NCBI GenBank assembly: GCA_025667525.1 | Contig: CM046878.1 | Span: 389,550,974-389,614,973 of the forward strand | Direction: 5' to 3' | Length of the DNA: 64,000 bases | Origin: Glebionis coronaria | Taxonomy: Eukaryota; Streptophyta; Magnoliopsida; Asterales; Asteraceae | Shown here: positions 23,262 through 36,028 of the stretch, piece by piece | Layout: each line of letters starts with the position of its first letter | How positions within the stretch are numbered: the first letter of the stretch is position 1 | The notes under the pieces: generated by a model | What the model saw: only the letters and a program-made list of their open reading frames with translations | Databases searched by the model: none | What the model was told of the DNA's origin: nothing | Made by a program: the position numbers and the translations under genes

Positions 23262-23990
23262 CAAAATCCCCAGATTCCGAATTAACTCAATATTCCGGAT
23301 CAAAGGGTTTTGTCAATTATTCCGGATAAAGCAAATATTCCGAACCAAGTGTGTTGTCAATTTATTCCGAGTAAGCAATTTATTCCGAGTAAACAAGTTA
23401 TTCCGAATCAGTGTGTTCATTCGGAATAATCAATATTCCGGATGAACCATTTATTACGAACCAGCATTTTAGTTCAATTATTCCGAATGAAGGAATATTC
23501 TGAATGAGCATTTAGTTTAAGTTATTCCGAGTCAACAAATTATTCCGAGTGAAGCTTTTTTATCATTTATTCCGAACCAGCAGATTTATTCCGGATCAGT
23601 CATTATTCCGAATCAAGGATTTTCAAAATATTCTGAATCAGTTTTATTATTCCGAACGAGTTTATATTCCGGATCAAGCAACTTATTCCGAGTGAACCAA
23701 TATTCCGACCCAGTTAAGTATTCCGAATGAGTCATCTTTATTCCGGATCAGCTTACATTCCGAATGAGCAACTTTATTCCGGATGAAGCACATTATTCCA
23801 GATCAGCCTAATATTCCGAGTGAGCAGTTTATTCCGAATGAGCCTGTTTGTTTTGATTATTCCGGATGAAGCAAGTATTCCGAACGAGCACAAATTATTC
23901 CGCATGAAGCTTATTCCGAGTCAATAGAATTATTCCGAATGAAGGATTCTGTTTCATTTATTCCGGATCAAGCATTTTATTCAAGTTAAG
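23262..23990 (+). repeat. ATTCCG interspersed minisatellite in Athila 5' LTR
   Basis: Several dozen copies of ATTCCGAAT/ATTCCGGAT/ATTCCGAGT-type motifs, often followed by GA or CA, occur at irregular spacing of about 12-30 bp. Each core is close to its own reverse complement. The field is repeated at 32902-33600 in the 3' LTR with changes in copy number. Confidence 0.85.
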
Positions 23991-24206
23991 GTCTTTTACT
24001 GTTTAGTTTTAATTCAAGTTTTATTTTCAGTAATTTCTTTTAGCTCATCTTTATTTACTTCACGCATTTACCTTTTTAGTAGTATAGAAAACCAATCCCC
24101 TTTTACTTTCCACCAAGAACGACTGAGTCGCACTTTTAATCGGTAATCAATTCGAAAAGATTCGGAACGAAATTATTTTATACTTGGCTAAAAACCTTGT
24201 ATCAAA

Positions 24207-24221
24207 TGGCGCTGCTGCCGG
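24207..24221 (+). other. Primer binding site of Athila 2
   Basis: TGGCGCTGCTGCCGG lies two bases after the LTR. It resembles the tRNA-Asp site typical of Athila/Tat elements (TGGCGCCGTTGCCGG) with two changes. Confidence 0.75.
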
Positions 24222-24470
24222 CTCTTTTCGTTAAGATTAACGGTTTTTAGTGAGAGACGCGTTGGATTTTGGGATCCGTTCATCTTTGAACGTTATTTTC
24301 CTTGCTTTAAAATTTTCAAAAATCCTAAATAATATAAAGTTTTCAAAAATACAAAAAAATTAAAAAAGCATAAAAAACCAAAAATATTTCTGCTTTGTTA
24401 GTTCTTTTGTAGGTGTATGCGCACCTGATCAACGTCTTATCCCGAGCCCGAGACTCTCGATAACTTAGAC
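24222..24470 (+). other. Athila 2 leader
   Basis: A short untranslated stretch between the primer site and the gag ATG at 24471. It holds an A-rich run (24330-24390) and no other recognised signal. Confidence 0.6.
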
Positions 24471-25915
24471 ATGGCCGGTGTACACAACAATAATAATAAT
24501 CCACCTCAAAACAACATGAATAATGACAACAATGAACCTCTACCGGACAATCGTCCAATGATCGAAGTTTTGCAAGCACATGTAGAGGGCAACCATGATG
24601 CTATTGTCATACCCGCGATTTTAGCCAACAACTTTGAGCTCAAATCCGGCTTCATTCAAATGGTCTCTGCTCAACCATTCTTGGGGCGTTCAATTGATGA
24701 TCATCATGACCATATTAAGAGGTTTCTTCAACTCACTAATACGGTTAAGTATAATGGGGTTTCACAAGAGGTAATTCGCTTGCAACTTTTTCCTTTCTCC
24801 TTAGAGGGACAAGCCCGACATTGGCTTGATAAGGAACCGCCACAAAGTATTCTTACGTGGACAGACTTAGAGACCAAATTCATAAACTACTTTTTCCCAC
24901 CCTCTCGTACTACCGCTTTGCGGAATGAAATCATTACTTTTGAACAAAAGTACTATGAGACTTTTAGTGAATCTTTGGACCGTTTTAAAGAACTTTTAAG
25001 AAAGTGCCCACAACATGGTTTTACCAAAGTGCACCAAATTAATACTTTTTACAATGGTTTAAGCATGAATGACCAAGATTCACTAAATAGTGCCTCGGGG
25101 GGTAATCTTTTGGTTAAGTCTGCTAATGCCGCTTGGGATATTATTGAGAACAAGTCTAGAGTGCAAACCAAGAGTGTTCGGACCAATGTGGCTAGTGCTT
25201 GCACTAATGAGAGCGACAAGAGACTTGATAAGCTTACTTCGCTTGTTGAATCACTTGCTCTCCAAGCCGCCAATAATACCAAAGATATCACTGCCCAAGC
25301 CAATGCTATGACTTAATCATGTGATATATGCGGGGGATCTCACTCATACACCGATTTTCCTTCAACTCACGACAATCCGGAAAATGTGTATGCCGCCAAC
25401 GGTACCTATTCTACAGGAGGCTATCAAGCACGTCCTCAAGGTGACCGCAACTTGCTCAACTATCGCTCAAACAACTTTCTTTCACCACCCGGTTTTCCCC
25501 CATAAAACCCAAACAACCTCAATCGCAAGAATCAAAACCAACCACGTGCTCCAACTCCATATCAAAACCAAAGAAACCCATATCCACCTCAAAGAAACAA
25601 CCAAGTTTACCAACAACCTGCTTATCAACCACCCGCCTACCATGCTCCTCCTCCCAATCAACCCACCGCATTACACCAAGATGTTGAAACCTACATGAGG
25701 ACTAATGATGTGATCGTGCAAAATCTTCAGCGGGAAATGGCCAACATGAAAGCAGATATGATGAAGCAAGGGAATGATCTTCGAGCTGATATGCGAAACA
25801 CTTTGGCAAGTCAAACGAATGACTTGAGAAACATGATGGCTAGTTTTTCCCAAGTAATCAAGCCTCTAGATCGGGTTCTCTTCCGAGTAACACCGTTGCT
25901 AATTCAAGAGGGGAG
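24471..25915 (+). pseudogene. Athila 2 gag (capsid and zinc knuckle), broken
   Basis: Starts at ATG 24471 (MAGVHNNNNNPPQN). The Athila capsid region includes QARHWLDKEPP and FKELLRKCPQHG. The frame stops at TAA 25314-25316. The next codons continue in the same frame with a zinc-knuckle-like CDICGGSHSYTDF whose last Cys is replaced by Phe. A second TAA lies at 25503-25505 in a proline- and asparagine-rich linker. A frameshift near 25845-25860 then moves the frame to the protease. Gag would form the virus-like particle, but this copy cannot make a full one. Confidence 0.85.
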
Positions 25916-26941
25916 ATGATAGCAATCACCACTCGCAGTGGAAACGGTTTAAAGGAATCCGAGCTTCCTACACCTACACCGGTGATTGTGACAAAGGAAA
26001 ACGAGTCTCCTTCTCCAATTCCTCCATCTTCTACTCCTCCACCTTCTACTTCTCCAATTCCACCACCTTCTACTTCTACCCCTCCACCACCCAAGGATGT
26101 GAGTGAGAATTCCATTCCAAAGCCTTCATCTCAACCCAATATACCTTATCCTTCAAGGTTGCGGAAAGAGAAATTGAATAACAAGGATGATATTCAGGTT
26201 TCGAACTTTCTTAAAATGTTCAAACAACTGAATTTCAATATCTCCTTTGCTGAGGCTCTCGCTCACATGCCCAAATATGCTAAAATGTTTAAAGATCTTC
26301 TCAATGATAAGGAGAAACTTCTCGATATTGCTCAGACCCAACTTAATGAGAATTGCTCCGCAATACTCTTAAGGAAATTGCCAACCAAACTTGGTGATCC
26401 GGGTCGTTTCTTGATTCCTTGCAACTTCCCGGGAGTAGAGAATTGCATGGCCCTAGCCGATCTAGGTGCTAGTATTAACTTAATGCCATTAAGTGTTTGG
26501 AAGCAATTATCTCTCCCTGAGCTAGTCCCCACACGAATGACTTTGGAACTAGCTAACCGTACGGTTGCTTATCCGGTGGGGATAGCCGAAGACGTCTTCG
26601 TTGGCGTCGACAAATTCACCTTTCCGGCGGATTTTGTTGTCGTTGACTGCGAGATGGACCCCCGTGTTCCATTAATCGTTGGACGTCCATTCCTGAGGAT
26701 TGGTCGCACTCTCATCGATGTAGCCGCGGGAGAATTAATCATGAGAGTTGGTGACGATAAAATCGTCTTCAACATGGGTAAACTTTCTAAGCAGCCTTCG
26801 GAAAACGAGAGTGTTAATTTCATTGATGTTCTTGATGAGGCTTGTGAAGAACATTTCAAAGACGCTTGTAAAAGTTGTTCTTCTTCTCTACCCATTGTTG
26901 AGACCGTTGCCTCTATTGCTCCATCACTAACTCCATTTTGA
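25916..26941 (+). pseudogene. Athila 2 aspartic protease segment
   Basis: The frame opens at the Gag linker end (IAITTRSGNGLKE), passes through a proline/serine-rich stretch, then reads an aspartic protease domain with active-site motif ALADLGASINLMP and a later IVGRPFLRIGRTLID. It ends at TGA 26939-26941, where the Athila 1 frame reads through (LTPFEGGDF there). The domain itself appears whole. The segment is detached from the rest of Pol by that stop. Confidence 0.85.
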
Positions 26942-29900
26942 GAAAGTGATTTCATCTTGAAAGAATTTGAAGCAACTTTGGGAGATGTGGACTTAAAATA
27001 TGACGATTCTCCCTCCAATTGGGATGATCACATTCGTACCATTGAGAAACTTCTCAATGAGGACCATATTTCTCCACCATCTCCTAAGGATATCTCTATC
27101 GATGAACCGAATTTGACTACGCCTTCCATTGAAAATCCTTTGGATTTAGAGCTTAAGGACCTACCGTCTCATCTCGAGTACGTTTTCCTTGAAGACAACA
27201 AGAAGTCACCCGTGATCATCGCTAAGGACTTGAAAGAAGAAGAAAAATCCTGACTTATCGCCGTGTTGAAGAATCACAAGAAAGCTATTGCATGGAAAAT
27301 CTTCGATATTCGTGGAATTGATCCTCACTTCTGCACACATAAAATTCTCATGGAGGACGATTTTAAACCCACTATTCAAAGCCAAAGAAGGGTGAATCCT
27401 AAGATCCATGACGTAATAAAAAACGAGGTTATCAAACTTCTTGATGCGGGAATGATCTATCCTATCTCGGTTTCACCATGGGTTAGTCCCGTCCATTGTG
27501 TGCCTAAGAAAGGCGGAATCACCGTTGTGCCCAATGAAAACAACGAGCTGATTACTACTCGTCTCGTTACAGGGTGGAGAGTTTGTATAGACTATCTCAA
27601 ACTCAATGATGCTACGAGAAAGGATCATTTTCCCCTTCCTTTCATGGACCAATTGCTTGAACGTCTAGCAGGTAATGACTATTACTGCTTTTTAGACGGT
27701 TTCTCCGGGTATTTTCAAATTCCCATCGATCCCAAAGACCAAGAGAAAACCACATTCACTTGTCCTTACGGAACATTTGCTTATAAAAGAATGCCTTTCG
27801 GCTTATGCAATGCTCCTGGGACATTTCAAAGGTGTCTGATGGCTATCTTCCATGACATGGTTGAAGAAACTATGGAAGTCTTCATGGATGATTTCTCGGT
27901 TTATGGTGATTCTTTCTCTTCTTGCCTTGCCAATTTGGAACGCATGCTTAAGCGGTGTGAAGACACTCGCCTTGTTCTAAATTGGGAAAAATGCCATTTC
28001 ATGGTAAAAGAAGGCATCGTGCTAGGACACAAAATCTCCAAAGCCGGTCTTGAAGTGGACCGTGCTAAAGTCGATGTTATTGCAAAATTGCCTCCACCTT
28101 CAACCGTGAAGGGTGTGAGAAGTTTACTCGGTCATGCGGGCTTCTATCGTCGATTCATTCAAGATTTTTTCTAAAATCGCTCGCCCGATGACCCATCTCT
28201 TGGAAAAAGATACCCCTTTCATCTTTTCCAAAGAGTGTCTTGAATCCTTCAATCTTCTTAAGGATAAGCTAACTAAGGCACCGGTCTTGGTTACCCCTAA
28301 TTGGGAGCTACCTTTTGAGTTGATGTGTGATGCTAGCGACTTTGCTATTGGAGCGGTTTTGGGCCAAAGAGTGAACAAACACTTCCAACCAATCCATTAC
28401 GCTAGCAAGACAATGACGGGGGCTCAATTGCATTATACCACTACCGAAAAAGAGCTTTTAGCTGTAGTGTATGCTTTTGAAAAGTTCCGCCCCTATCTTG
28501 TCCTTTCTACCACCATCGTGTATACCGATCATTCCGCGTTGAAGTACTTGATGACTAAGCAAGATTCTAAGCTAAGACTTCTTCGTTGAGTTTTGCTCCT
28601 TCAAGAATTCAACATTGAAATTCGTGACAAGAAGGGAGCCAAAAACCTAGCCGCTGATCATCTAAGTAGACTTGAGGATCCTTATCAAGGGGATCATCCG
28701 AATCAAGAGATCAATGACTCTTTTCCCTTTGAGGCCTTAATGTCTATCAATCTAAATCTCGATGAAACCCCGTGGTTTGCGTCCCAACAAAAGAAAAAGT
28801 TCTTTAAAGATATTGAACATTATTTCTGGGACGACCCTTACCTCTTCAAACAATGTGCGGATCTTGTCATTCGTCGATGTGTTGATGGGCCGGCAGTGGT
28901 ACAAATCCTTGACGCTTGCCATAAAGGACCCACCGGTGGTCACTTTGGTCCTAATTACACCGCGAAGAAAGTATTCGACTCTAGATTTTATTGGCCCACC
29001 ATTTACCGTGACGCTCACGAAACGGTTAAACATTGTGATGCTTGCCAAAGACAAGGCAAGATCACACATAAAGATGAGATGCCTCAAAATTTCATACAAG
29101 AATGTGAAATCTTTGATGTATGGGGCATCGACTTTATGGGGCCATTTCCATCATCTAAAGGGAACAAGTACATCCTCGTAGCCGTTGACTACGTTTCTAA
29201 ATGGGTTGAAGCTAAGGCTCTCCCTACGAACGATGCGAGGGTGGTTGTGAACTTTTTGAAGCAACTTTTTGCTCGATTCGGTTTTCCTCGTGCTATAATC
29301 AGTGACCGAGGGACTCATTTTTGCAATGATCAATTTGCAAGAGTTATGGCTAAGTATGGTGTCAATCACCGTCTTTCCACCGCTTATCATCCTCAAACCA
29401 ACGGTCAAGCCGAGATATCCAACCGTGGATTGAAGCGAAATTTGGAACTTACTGTGGGGGAGCATCGTGCGGCGTGGGCCGATAAGTTAGACGATGCTTT
29501 GTGGGCTTTTCGTACCGCATATAAGACCCCGATTGGTTGCACACCTTATCGTCTTGTGTATGGGGCAGCATGCCACCTCTCTATCGAGCTGGAACATAAG
29601 GCATACTGGGCCTTGAAGTGGGCTAACTTCGACATCAACAAAGCCGGTGATCTTCGCAAGATTCAACTCAACGAGCTTAATGAATTGAGGAATGAAGCTT
29701 ACGAGAACTCATTGATCTACAAAGAGAAGACCAAGATCATCCATGATGAAAGGATTAAGAACCGAGAGTTCCACGTTGGTGATCAAGTCTTACTTTTTAA
29801 CTCTCGGTTGAAGATCTTCTTGGGCAAGTTGAAAGGCCGCTGGTCTGGTCCATTCACCATCGCCAAAGTATTTCCCTATGGCACCATTGAGCTTTCTCAG

Positions 29901-30008
29901 CCAAATGGGCCCAATTTTAAGGTGAATGGCCAGCGTTTGAAGTTGTACTTTGGTGAGGACATCTCTCATGAGATGATTCCATCCCTTACCACGTTTCCTA
30001 TGAACTAG
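26942..30008 (+). pseudogene. Athila 2 RT-RNase H-integrase, broken
   Basis: Aligns along its length with 190-3374. Lesions: TGA at 27251-27253 just before RT, an extra T in a T run near 28166-28171 at the RT/RNase H border (shifting the frame), and a TGG-to-TGA change at 28587-28589 in RNase H. Beyond that the frame is open to the stop at 30006-30008. RT keeps FMDDFSVYG with catalytic Asp codons at 27887-27892. Integrase keeps the His/Cys site and DDE residues ([27 protein letters not shown]). The copy is defective but its domains are still readable. Confidence 0.92.
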
Positions 30009-32045
30009 TTTTGGGTCGAGTCAGGCTCGTGGCTCGGTTATCAAAAACAAGCGCTCCTCGGGAGGCAACCCGAGTATCTATCCCTTTCCATTTTACCTCC
30101 TAAGTGTAGGGGGGCCTATTTAGGTTGCTTGTGTTTGTATGGTGATGTGATTACAGGGATAAGCGCACTTTTGGAATCTTTGAAGAACCGTGCTCCCGTG
30201 TTATCCGCAATCTGGTTCTATCTCTCAACTATCTTGATTCAATTTTCTTCATACTCTCATTTGAAATTGATCACTATAGTTGTCCTCTCCTTAGAAAGAT
30301 TTAAACAACGTGCACAATGTCATAAGTGTAGGGGAGACTTTTCCCACATGCTTAAACATTGAGGACAATGTTTATATCAAGTGTAGGGGGGACTTCTATC
30401 GAAGTAAGTGGGCATTTCTATGAATTTGTCCTCATTTTAACCGGAAAATTCGATTTTTCGACATTTTTCAAAATTTTTAATCTATTTTGGCCTAGTTGTA
30501 TAGTTGTATTTTCCTTTGTTATGTTTATTTTCTTTCCTTGCTAGAACAAATTTTCAATAAATTGGTTTTAAATTTTTCAAAGTCGTGAATCTTTTGACTC
30601 AACCCGAGTTTACTTATCTAAGTTTACTCTAGCTAGTATCCTTAACGTGTTTAAGTCAAGTTTTGCTAGGCTTTTATATAGGGAACTTTAAAACACGAAA
30701 GTCTTAACTCTCACGGGTTAAGAACAAGAAATTTTCGCAAGTTCCTATAATTGATCCTAGAGAGTCATTTATCAAGGGAACTTTAAAATTCGTATTCTAA
30801 AACTTGAAAAAGTCTAAGAGTTTGCAAGATCCTATAGATGACTCGAAAACCTAAGGCTGTGATTTAATTGGCTAAGCATCCACGAGTCTCATTTCTTGAG
30901 ATTTTAAATTATGGAGAACGAGAGATGATAGAGTAAATTATAAGTTTGGTATTCTTTCGTGAATTTATGTGAGTTGATTATAAGCCTATTCTCCCATCGC
31001 TTGCTAATAAATTTATCTGCAATAAATAAGGTTGTACGATTTGAAAAGTTACTTAGCTTCTAGCCAAGATCGTTTAAAAGTTGCTCGGTATTAATTAAAG
31101 TTCATAGCCAAGGCATAACTTATTGAAGCGGGATGCGAAGATTGGCGAGTCCGAAAAGGCCCTAACAAGGCATGAGGGCTACAGTTTGTTGCTAAAGATC
31201 CAAAAGTGATGTGAAGAATCGTTTATCAAAGATCAATATGAAGGATCGAGACACACGAAGAAAAGCAAGTACTCCCCAAAAGATCATGGAGAAGTCTATC
31301 CGAAAAGACCTTAGCAAGGTATGAGGATAAATAGATCCAAGTCCTAAAAGGAGGTGGATCGTTGTATATCAAAGTCCAAAGTAAAGATTGGAGAAAAATG
31401 AAGAAGTCGTGGTCCAAATATGAAGAATCTCTCAAAAAGTTCAAGTGAAGAAATTCCTAATACGAAGAGAAGACCATAATTTCAAGAACGTCTCTCAAAG
31501 ATTTGAAAAAGTATGAAGTCACTGCCAAATATCGGTCCGAGAAAGCTCTCAAATCGTGAAGCGAGTTATGCCAAGATATGAACTTTATGAGGTCCCGAGA
31601 AGCAGTTTTAAAAGATTTTGTCCTTTAGTTAACTAATTGATTAAATCGTCCCACTTTGTTTTCAGCTTAAATAACTATCAAAATAAGTCAAACAATGCAT
31701 CCTCGTGATCATTTAAGACAATATTAAAATATAAGAGATACACCTAGGAATAAGGGAGTCTAAGTGAATAATTGGGCCGCATGAGTTCGTGTTAGTTTGC
31801 TAACTTATAATAGCAATGATCTCGTTTTTAAGGTTGGTATGGGGAACGTGAAACTTGAGAATGATGAACATTCATGACAACCTAAAACCCCATTGTAAGT
31901 CTTTGAATTCTTTACTTGTTTTGCTTTCCTTAGTGTTTAGAATTTAATAAAGGCCAAGGTGGGTTATTTATGATGAGGAATGTAAACCGTGCTTTAAAAT
32001 TAATGCATTGCATGAGGGCATTGCAATGGTCAAGTGTAGGGGATT
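30009..32045 (+). other. Athila 2 3' noncoding region and polypurine tract
   Basis: Homologous to 3375-5336. It contains several purine-rich tracts of the form aagtgtaggggg (near 30104, 30327, 30379), and the final one (aagtgtaggggatt, 32032-32045) abuts the LTR. There is no supported coding frame. Confidence 0.75.
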
Positions 32046-33825
32046 TGATAGGTGTGAAAACACCCATTCTTTTACCACTTATTTCTTGCTAAAACAAGAC
32101 CAAAGCGCGTATTTAATATCATTTGTTTGGAATTATGCGTGGTTTGTGTGTTTGTTGTGTTTTCAGAGCCAACCGGATAAATATTGAAGAAAACATGGGA
32201 TTGCACGGGTTTTATCAAAGAAAAAGACTCAAGACGAAGTCTATTGTCCAAGAGATGCAAAAGATTTGAAGTCAATGGGCCTATTTGAAGATTTATCGAA
32301 GAAAAGGACCAAAGATGGAAGATTTACATATGTCGAAGAACTCAAGTCTATTAAACGAAGAAATTAAAGGTCGAGTTGAATTTATTCATCGACAAATCCC
32401 GAATCAGAGTCGAAAACCTCAACTTTTCTGAATAGACGAGAAGACAAAAAGAAAGGAAGAAAGCCCACTCACCAACCAAGTCCATGGCCTATAAATAGAG
32501 GATCCCTTCCCACACATTAGACTAGTTTTTCATTCTCCTGTTTTCTCTCTTTTTGGTTCGTAGCAAAACCAACACAATTAGGGTGTTTAGTGATTTTTAT
32601 TTTCTTTTGATTTCTCCAAGTTCTTGTAAGTTTAATCTTTACTTTTGATTGTTTAAACCTTAATCATTTAATATCATCTTTCCTTTAATCTTGTTCATCT
32701 TTTTCTTTTTGATTCAAAGTCTTAAGTTTTTATTTTGTTGAGTTTGATCTTCAAAAGTAAGTGGGTTTTATGTTTTTGTTGATTTGATTTGATGTTTATC
32801 ATCAGTAGATGATTCGTGGTTAAATTGGTTTAAGTTTTGGTTGAAAACTTGGTGGATTTTGGTTGAAATTCGTATTTTGGTGTTTCCCTGTTCTTCGCGT
32901 CTTCAAAATCCCTAGATTCCGAATCAACTCAATATTCCGGATCAAAGGGTTTTGTCAATTATTCCAGATAAAGCAAATATTCCGAACCAAGTGTGTTGTC
33001 AATTTATTCCGAGTAAGCAATTTATTCCGAGTAAACAAGTTACTCCGAATCAGTGTGTTCATTCGGAATAATCAATATTCCGGATGAACCATTTATTCCG
33101 AACCAGCATTTTAGTTCAATTATTCCGAATGAAGGAATATTCCGAATGAGCATTTAGTTTAAGTTATTCCGAGTCAACAAATTATTCCGAGTGAAGCTTT
33201 TTTATCATTTATTTTGAACCAGCAGATTTATTCCGGATCAAGGATTTTCAAAATATGAATCAATTTTATTATTCCGAACGAGTTCATATTCCGGATCAAG
33301 CAACTTATTCCGAGTGAACCAATATTCCAACCCAGTTAAGTATTCCGAATGAGTCATCTTTATTCCGGATGAACTTACATTCCGAATTAGCAACTTTATT
33401 CCGGATGAAGCACATTATTCTGGATCAGCCTAATATTCCGAGTGAGCAGTTTATTCCGAATGAGCCTGTTTTTTTTATTATTACGGATGAAGCAAGTATT
33501 CCGAACGAGCACAAATTATTTCGCATGAAGCTTATTCCGAGTCAATAGAATTATTCCGAATGAAGGATTCTGTTTCATTTATTCCGGATCAAGCATTTTA
33601 TTCAAGTTAAGGTCTTTTACTGTTTAATTTTAATTCAAGTTTTATTTTCAGTAATTGCTTTTAGCTTATCTTTATTTACTTCACGCATTTACCTTTTTAG
33701 TAGTATAGAAAACCAATCCCCTTTTACTTTCCACCAAGAACGACTAAGTCGCACTTTTAATCGGTAATCAATTCGAAAAGATTTGGAACGAAATTATTTT
33801 ATACTTGGCTAAAAACCTTGTATCA
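32046..33825 (+). repeat. 3' LTR of Athila 2 (1780 bp)
   Basis: Begins TGATAGGTGTG and ends CTTGTATCA. It matches 22404-24204 with substitutions and a deletion in the ATTCCG field near 33240. It is followed by the target duplicate gcaca (33826-33830). Confidence 0.95.
32902..33600 (+). repeat. ATTCCG interspersed minisatellite in Athila 3' LTR
   Basis: Counterpart of 23262-23990. It has lost a short block near 33240 and carries several decayed units (for example ttattttgaacc near 33210). Confidence 0.85.
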
Positions 33826-33830
33826 GCACA
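33826..33830. repeat. Right target duplication of Athila 2
   Basis: gcaca, followed by aaataccc, which continues the LARD sequence. It pairs with gcact at 22399-22403. Confidence 0.8.
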
Positions 33831-36023
33831 AAATACCCTTATTGAATGGTAGGCCTAATATGGAGGAAATTGCATGCCAGTTTTCAAGTTAATGAAAGCA
33901 TGATAGATAGTCTCTCATTTACATGGTAGAAATTCATACACTCTCTGTAATACATAAGTAATTGTTACTTATGGGCATTTAAAGCGAGTAGGGAAGTAAA
34001 TAAATCACTATCTGCTATTTACTGGTGAAGTAACATTTGTAATGTTGTCAATTCCAGTGGGAGCATTACGTTATTTATTAATGGAAATACATTAATGTAA
34101 TGTTATCTAATTCAGTGGGAGCTACAAGCTTGTTTACCTTCGTAGTAATCCATATTATTTCTAGCTTGCCTTGAAATAATAATTTACTTTCAGAATATGA
34201 AGAACCATAGTTTTAAGGATAAATGCATCCTATTTTATATGATTATCACTTTTGAAGTATTTTTCATATAATAATTATGTAGAATTTTTTAAAACTATAT
34301 GGTTGACATTCTACTAGTTATTCAAATATACATGACATGATCATATTGTTCACATAAACTATTATGTTTCATGGTTGTTTATATTCGTACGTGATGTTGT
34401 GCCGTGCACAAGTGGGAGAAATCTTTATTGTGTGCAAGGTAAAACACATAACAATATGATAAATGGTTTCTTGACAGCGAGATAAGAATCTAATATTCTA
34501 TTAAGGCTTATACATTTAAATTTCAATGTATGTTGTCTTGTTTAGAAGATGTCAAGATAAAACACATAACAATATGACAAATGGTTTCTTGACCGTGAGA
34601 TATGAATCTAATATTCTATTAAGACTTTTACATTTAATTGTCAATGTATGTTGTCTTGTTTAGAAAATGTCATGATATGAATAACAAGCTACTTCAACTA
34701 ATCCGTTTATATTTATTGGAATGTTTCTTGGAATGCACAATAATATAAATGAAGTACGCAATTAACTTGAAATAACTATTGAAGTTAGTCTTTAATTGTT
34801 GAAAAACTTATAAACATAAAGTAAATAGTTTACTTGTTATATCTTCTTGTTAATGTACATGAAGTCTTTGAATTATTCAAAGGATAAACACTGTATATAT
34901 AGTTATTGAACTATTCAAAATATATATACATTAGAGCATGCACTAGGTTTTATATATTATATAATTTCAATTTTGTTTTGACACAATTGATAAGTATTTA
35001 ACCTAAGGAGTTTAAGTTATTAAGGAATTGTGATATAGTCTCACAATCTCAAATACTCATAGAATGTCTTGAGTGATAAAATCAAATTCTTTAGAATTAT
35101 TTTTATGTGATAACTTGAAATACTTTACCTCCAAAAGTTGTAAAGGTTTGGAAATTGGGTATACAAAGTATATACTTAAATATTAATCTGGCCTAGGAGG
35201 ATCCTAAGACACCATCAAGCTATGGAATATGATGAACCACATTGAGTCTTTAAAATTGAAGTTCTGAATTTGTCAAGAACTATCAAAGTATTTTGTGAAC
35301 GTGTCCCAAAAGATAACAATTTGTTGTTGCCTTACATGATAAGTATTTGAAGAATAGTATATGATTACTAAAAGCAAGTGGGAGGACTCATAGATCTTTA
35401 AGAGATAAATAACAAAATATGCAACATTCTAAATATACTAGCGAATGTCATAGTGATGGTGAACATTAATTGTTGAACATCGTGATGATAATACTCACAT
35501 TCATAGATCCGCAAGGATATCTTTAGTACTTGAATAATATATTGATATTTCAGTACTAAGGAATGTATGTTAGAGGATCATGGTGACCCTACTAACCATA
35601 TAGATGTATTATTGAATCTTGAATGTCATTACTGAATAAAACTATGAATGAGTAGATGCAAGTCCAGATAAGATAATCAATTTTTGGAAACTTGATTAAT
35701 CTTTAATCAATTGGTTAGACCATGAGGTGGATATAAGTTTCTTTAGTGAAATACTCATATGGACAATATTGTACACATGATTAATGCACAATACGTGATA
35801 GAAAAGTTCTACATGCATTAATAAAGATGATTTATTGTCATGATAGTTTTTATAATGATAAATATGACAATGTAATATTTAAACTCTTTTGTACGATTAC
35901 ATTGGCGAGGACGGTTGTGATCAAAGTGTTTATAAATTACAATAATCTTTATGTAGTGTACATGATGCAAGAATCCATGTATGGATTAATGCATGCATCT
36001 ACGGGATATATATCATGTCTAAT
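33831..36023 (+). mobile_element. LARD-like unit 2, second interior segment
   Basis: Colinear with 15691-17884 of unit 1 at high identity. Noncoding. It is broken by the Tekay array inserted at the target tatta. Confidence 0.85.
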
Positions 36024-36028
36024 TATTA
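36024..36028. repeat. Left target duplication of the Tekay array
   Basis: tatta, matching tatta at 54820-54824. The unit 1 copy of the target reads aattattaaatccg without interruption. Confidence 0.85.

Larger units (their letters stand above)
22404..24204 (+). repeat. 5' LTR of Athila 2 (1801 bp)
   Basis: Begins TGATAGGTGTGAAAACACCC, a small inverted repeat (GGTGT/ACACC), and ends CTTGTATCA. The TATA box is at 22848-22855. Downstream of it a transcribed part carries a dense ATTCCG-type repeat field (23262-23990). Confidence 0.95.
22404..33825 (+). mobile_element. Complete Athila LTR retrotransposon (Athila 2), 11.4 kb
   Basis: Layout: 5' LTR 22404-24204, tRNA-Asp-type primer site, leader, gag, protease, RT-RNase H-integrase, noncoding 3' region, polypurine tract, 3' LTR 32046-33825. 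The boundaries are fixed by TG...CA ends, by target duplications and by uninterrupted copies of the target. The coding region has several stops and two frameshifts, so the copy cannot move by itself. The LTRs are very similar but differ by substitutions and small deletions, which indicates moderate age. Confidence 0.95.

Noticed and set aside
23262..23990. CRISPR-like array of ATTCCG repeats
   Set aside because: The motifs are short and degenerate with irregular spacing, they lie in a plant LTR, and they recur with the second LTR. There are no constant-length repeats or spacers.
23262..23990. Heat-shock element array
   Set aside because: Most units read TTCCGAAT or TTCCGGAT and do not give the regular alternating GAA/TTC blocks with two-base spacing.
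24343..24579. Minus-strand 78-codon frame over the Athila leader and gag start
   Set aside because: It overlaps the real gag start on the other strand and has no family resemblance. It is a shadow frame.
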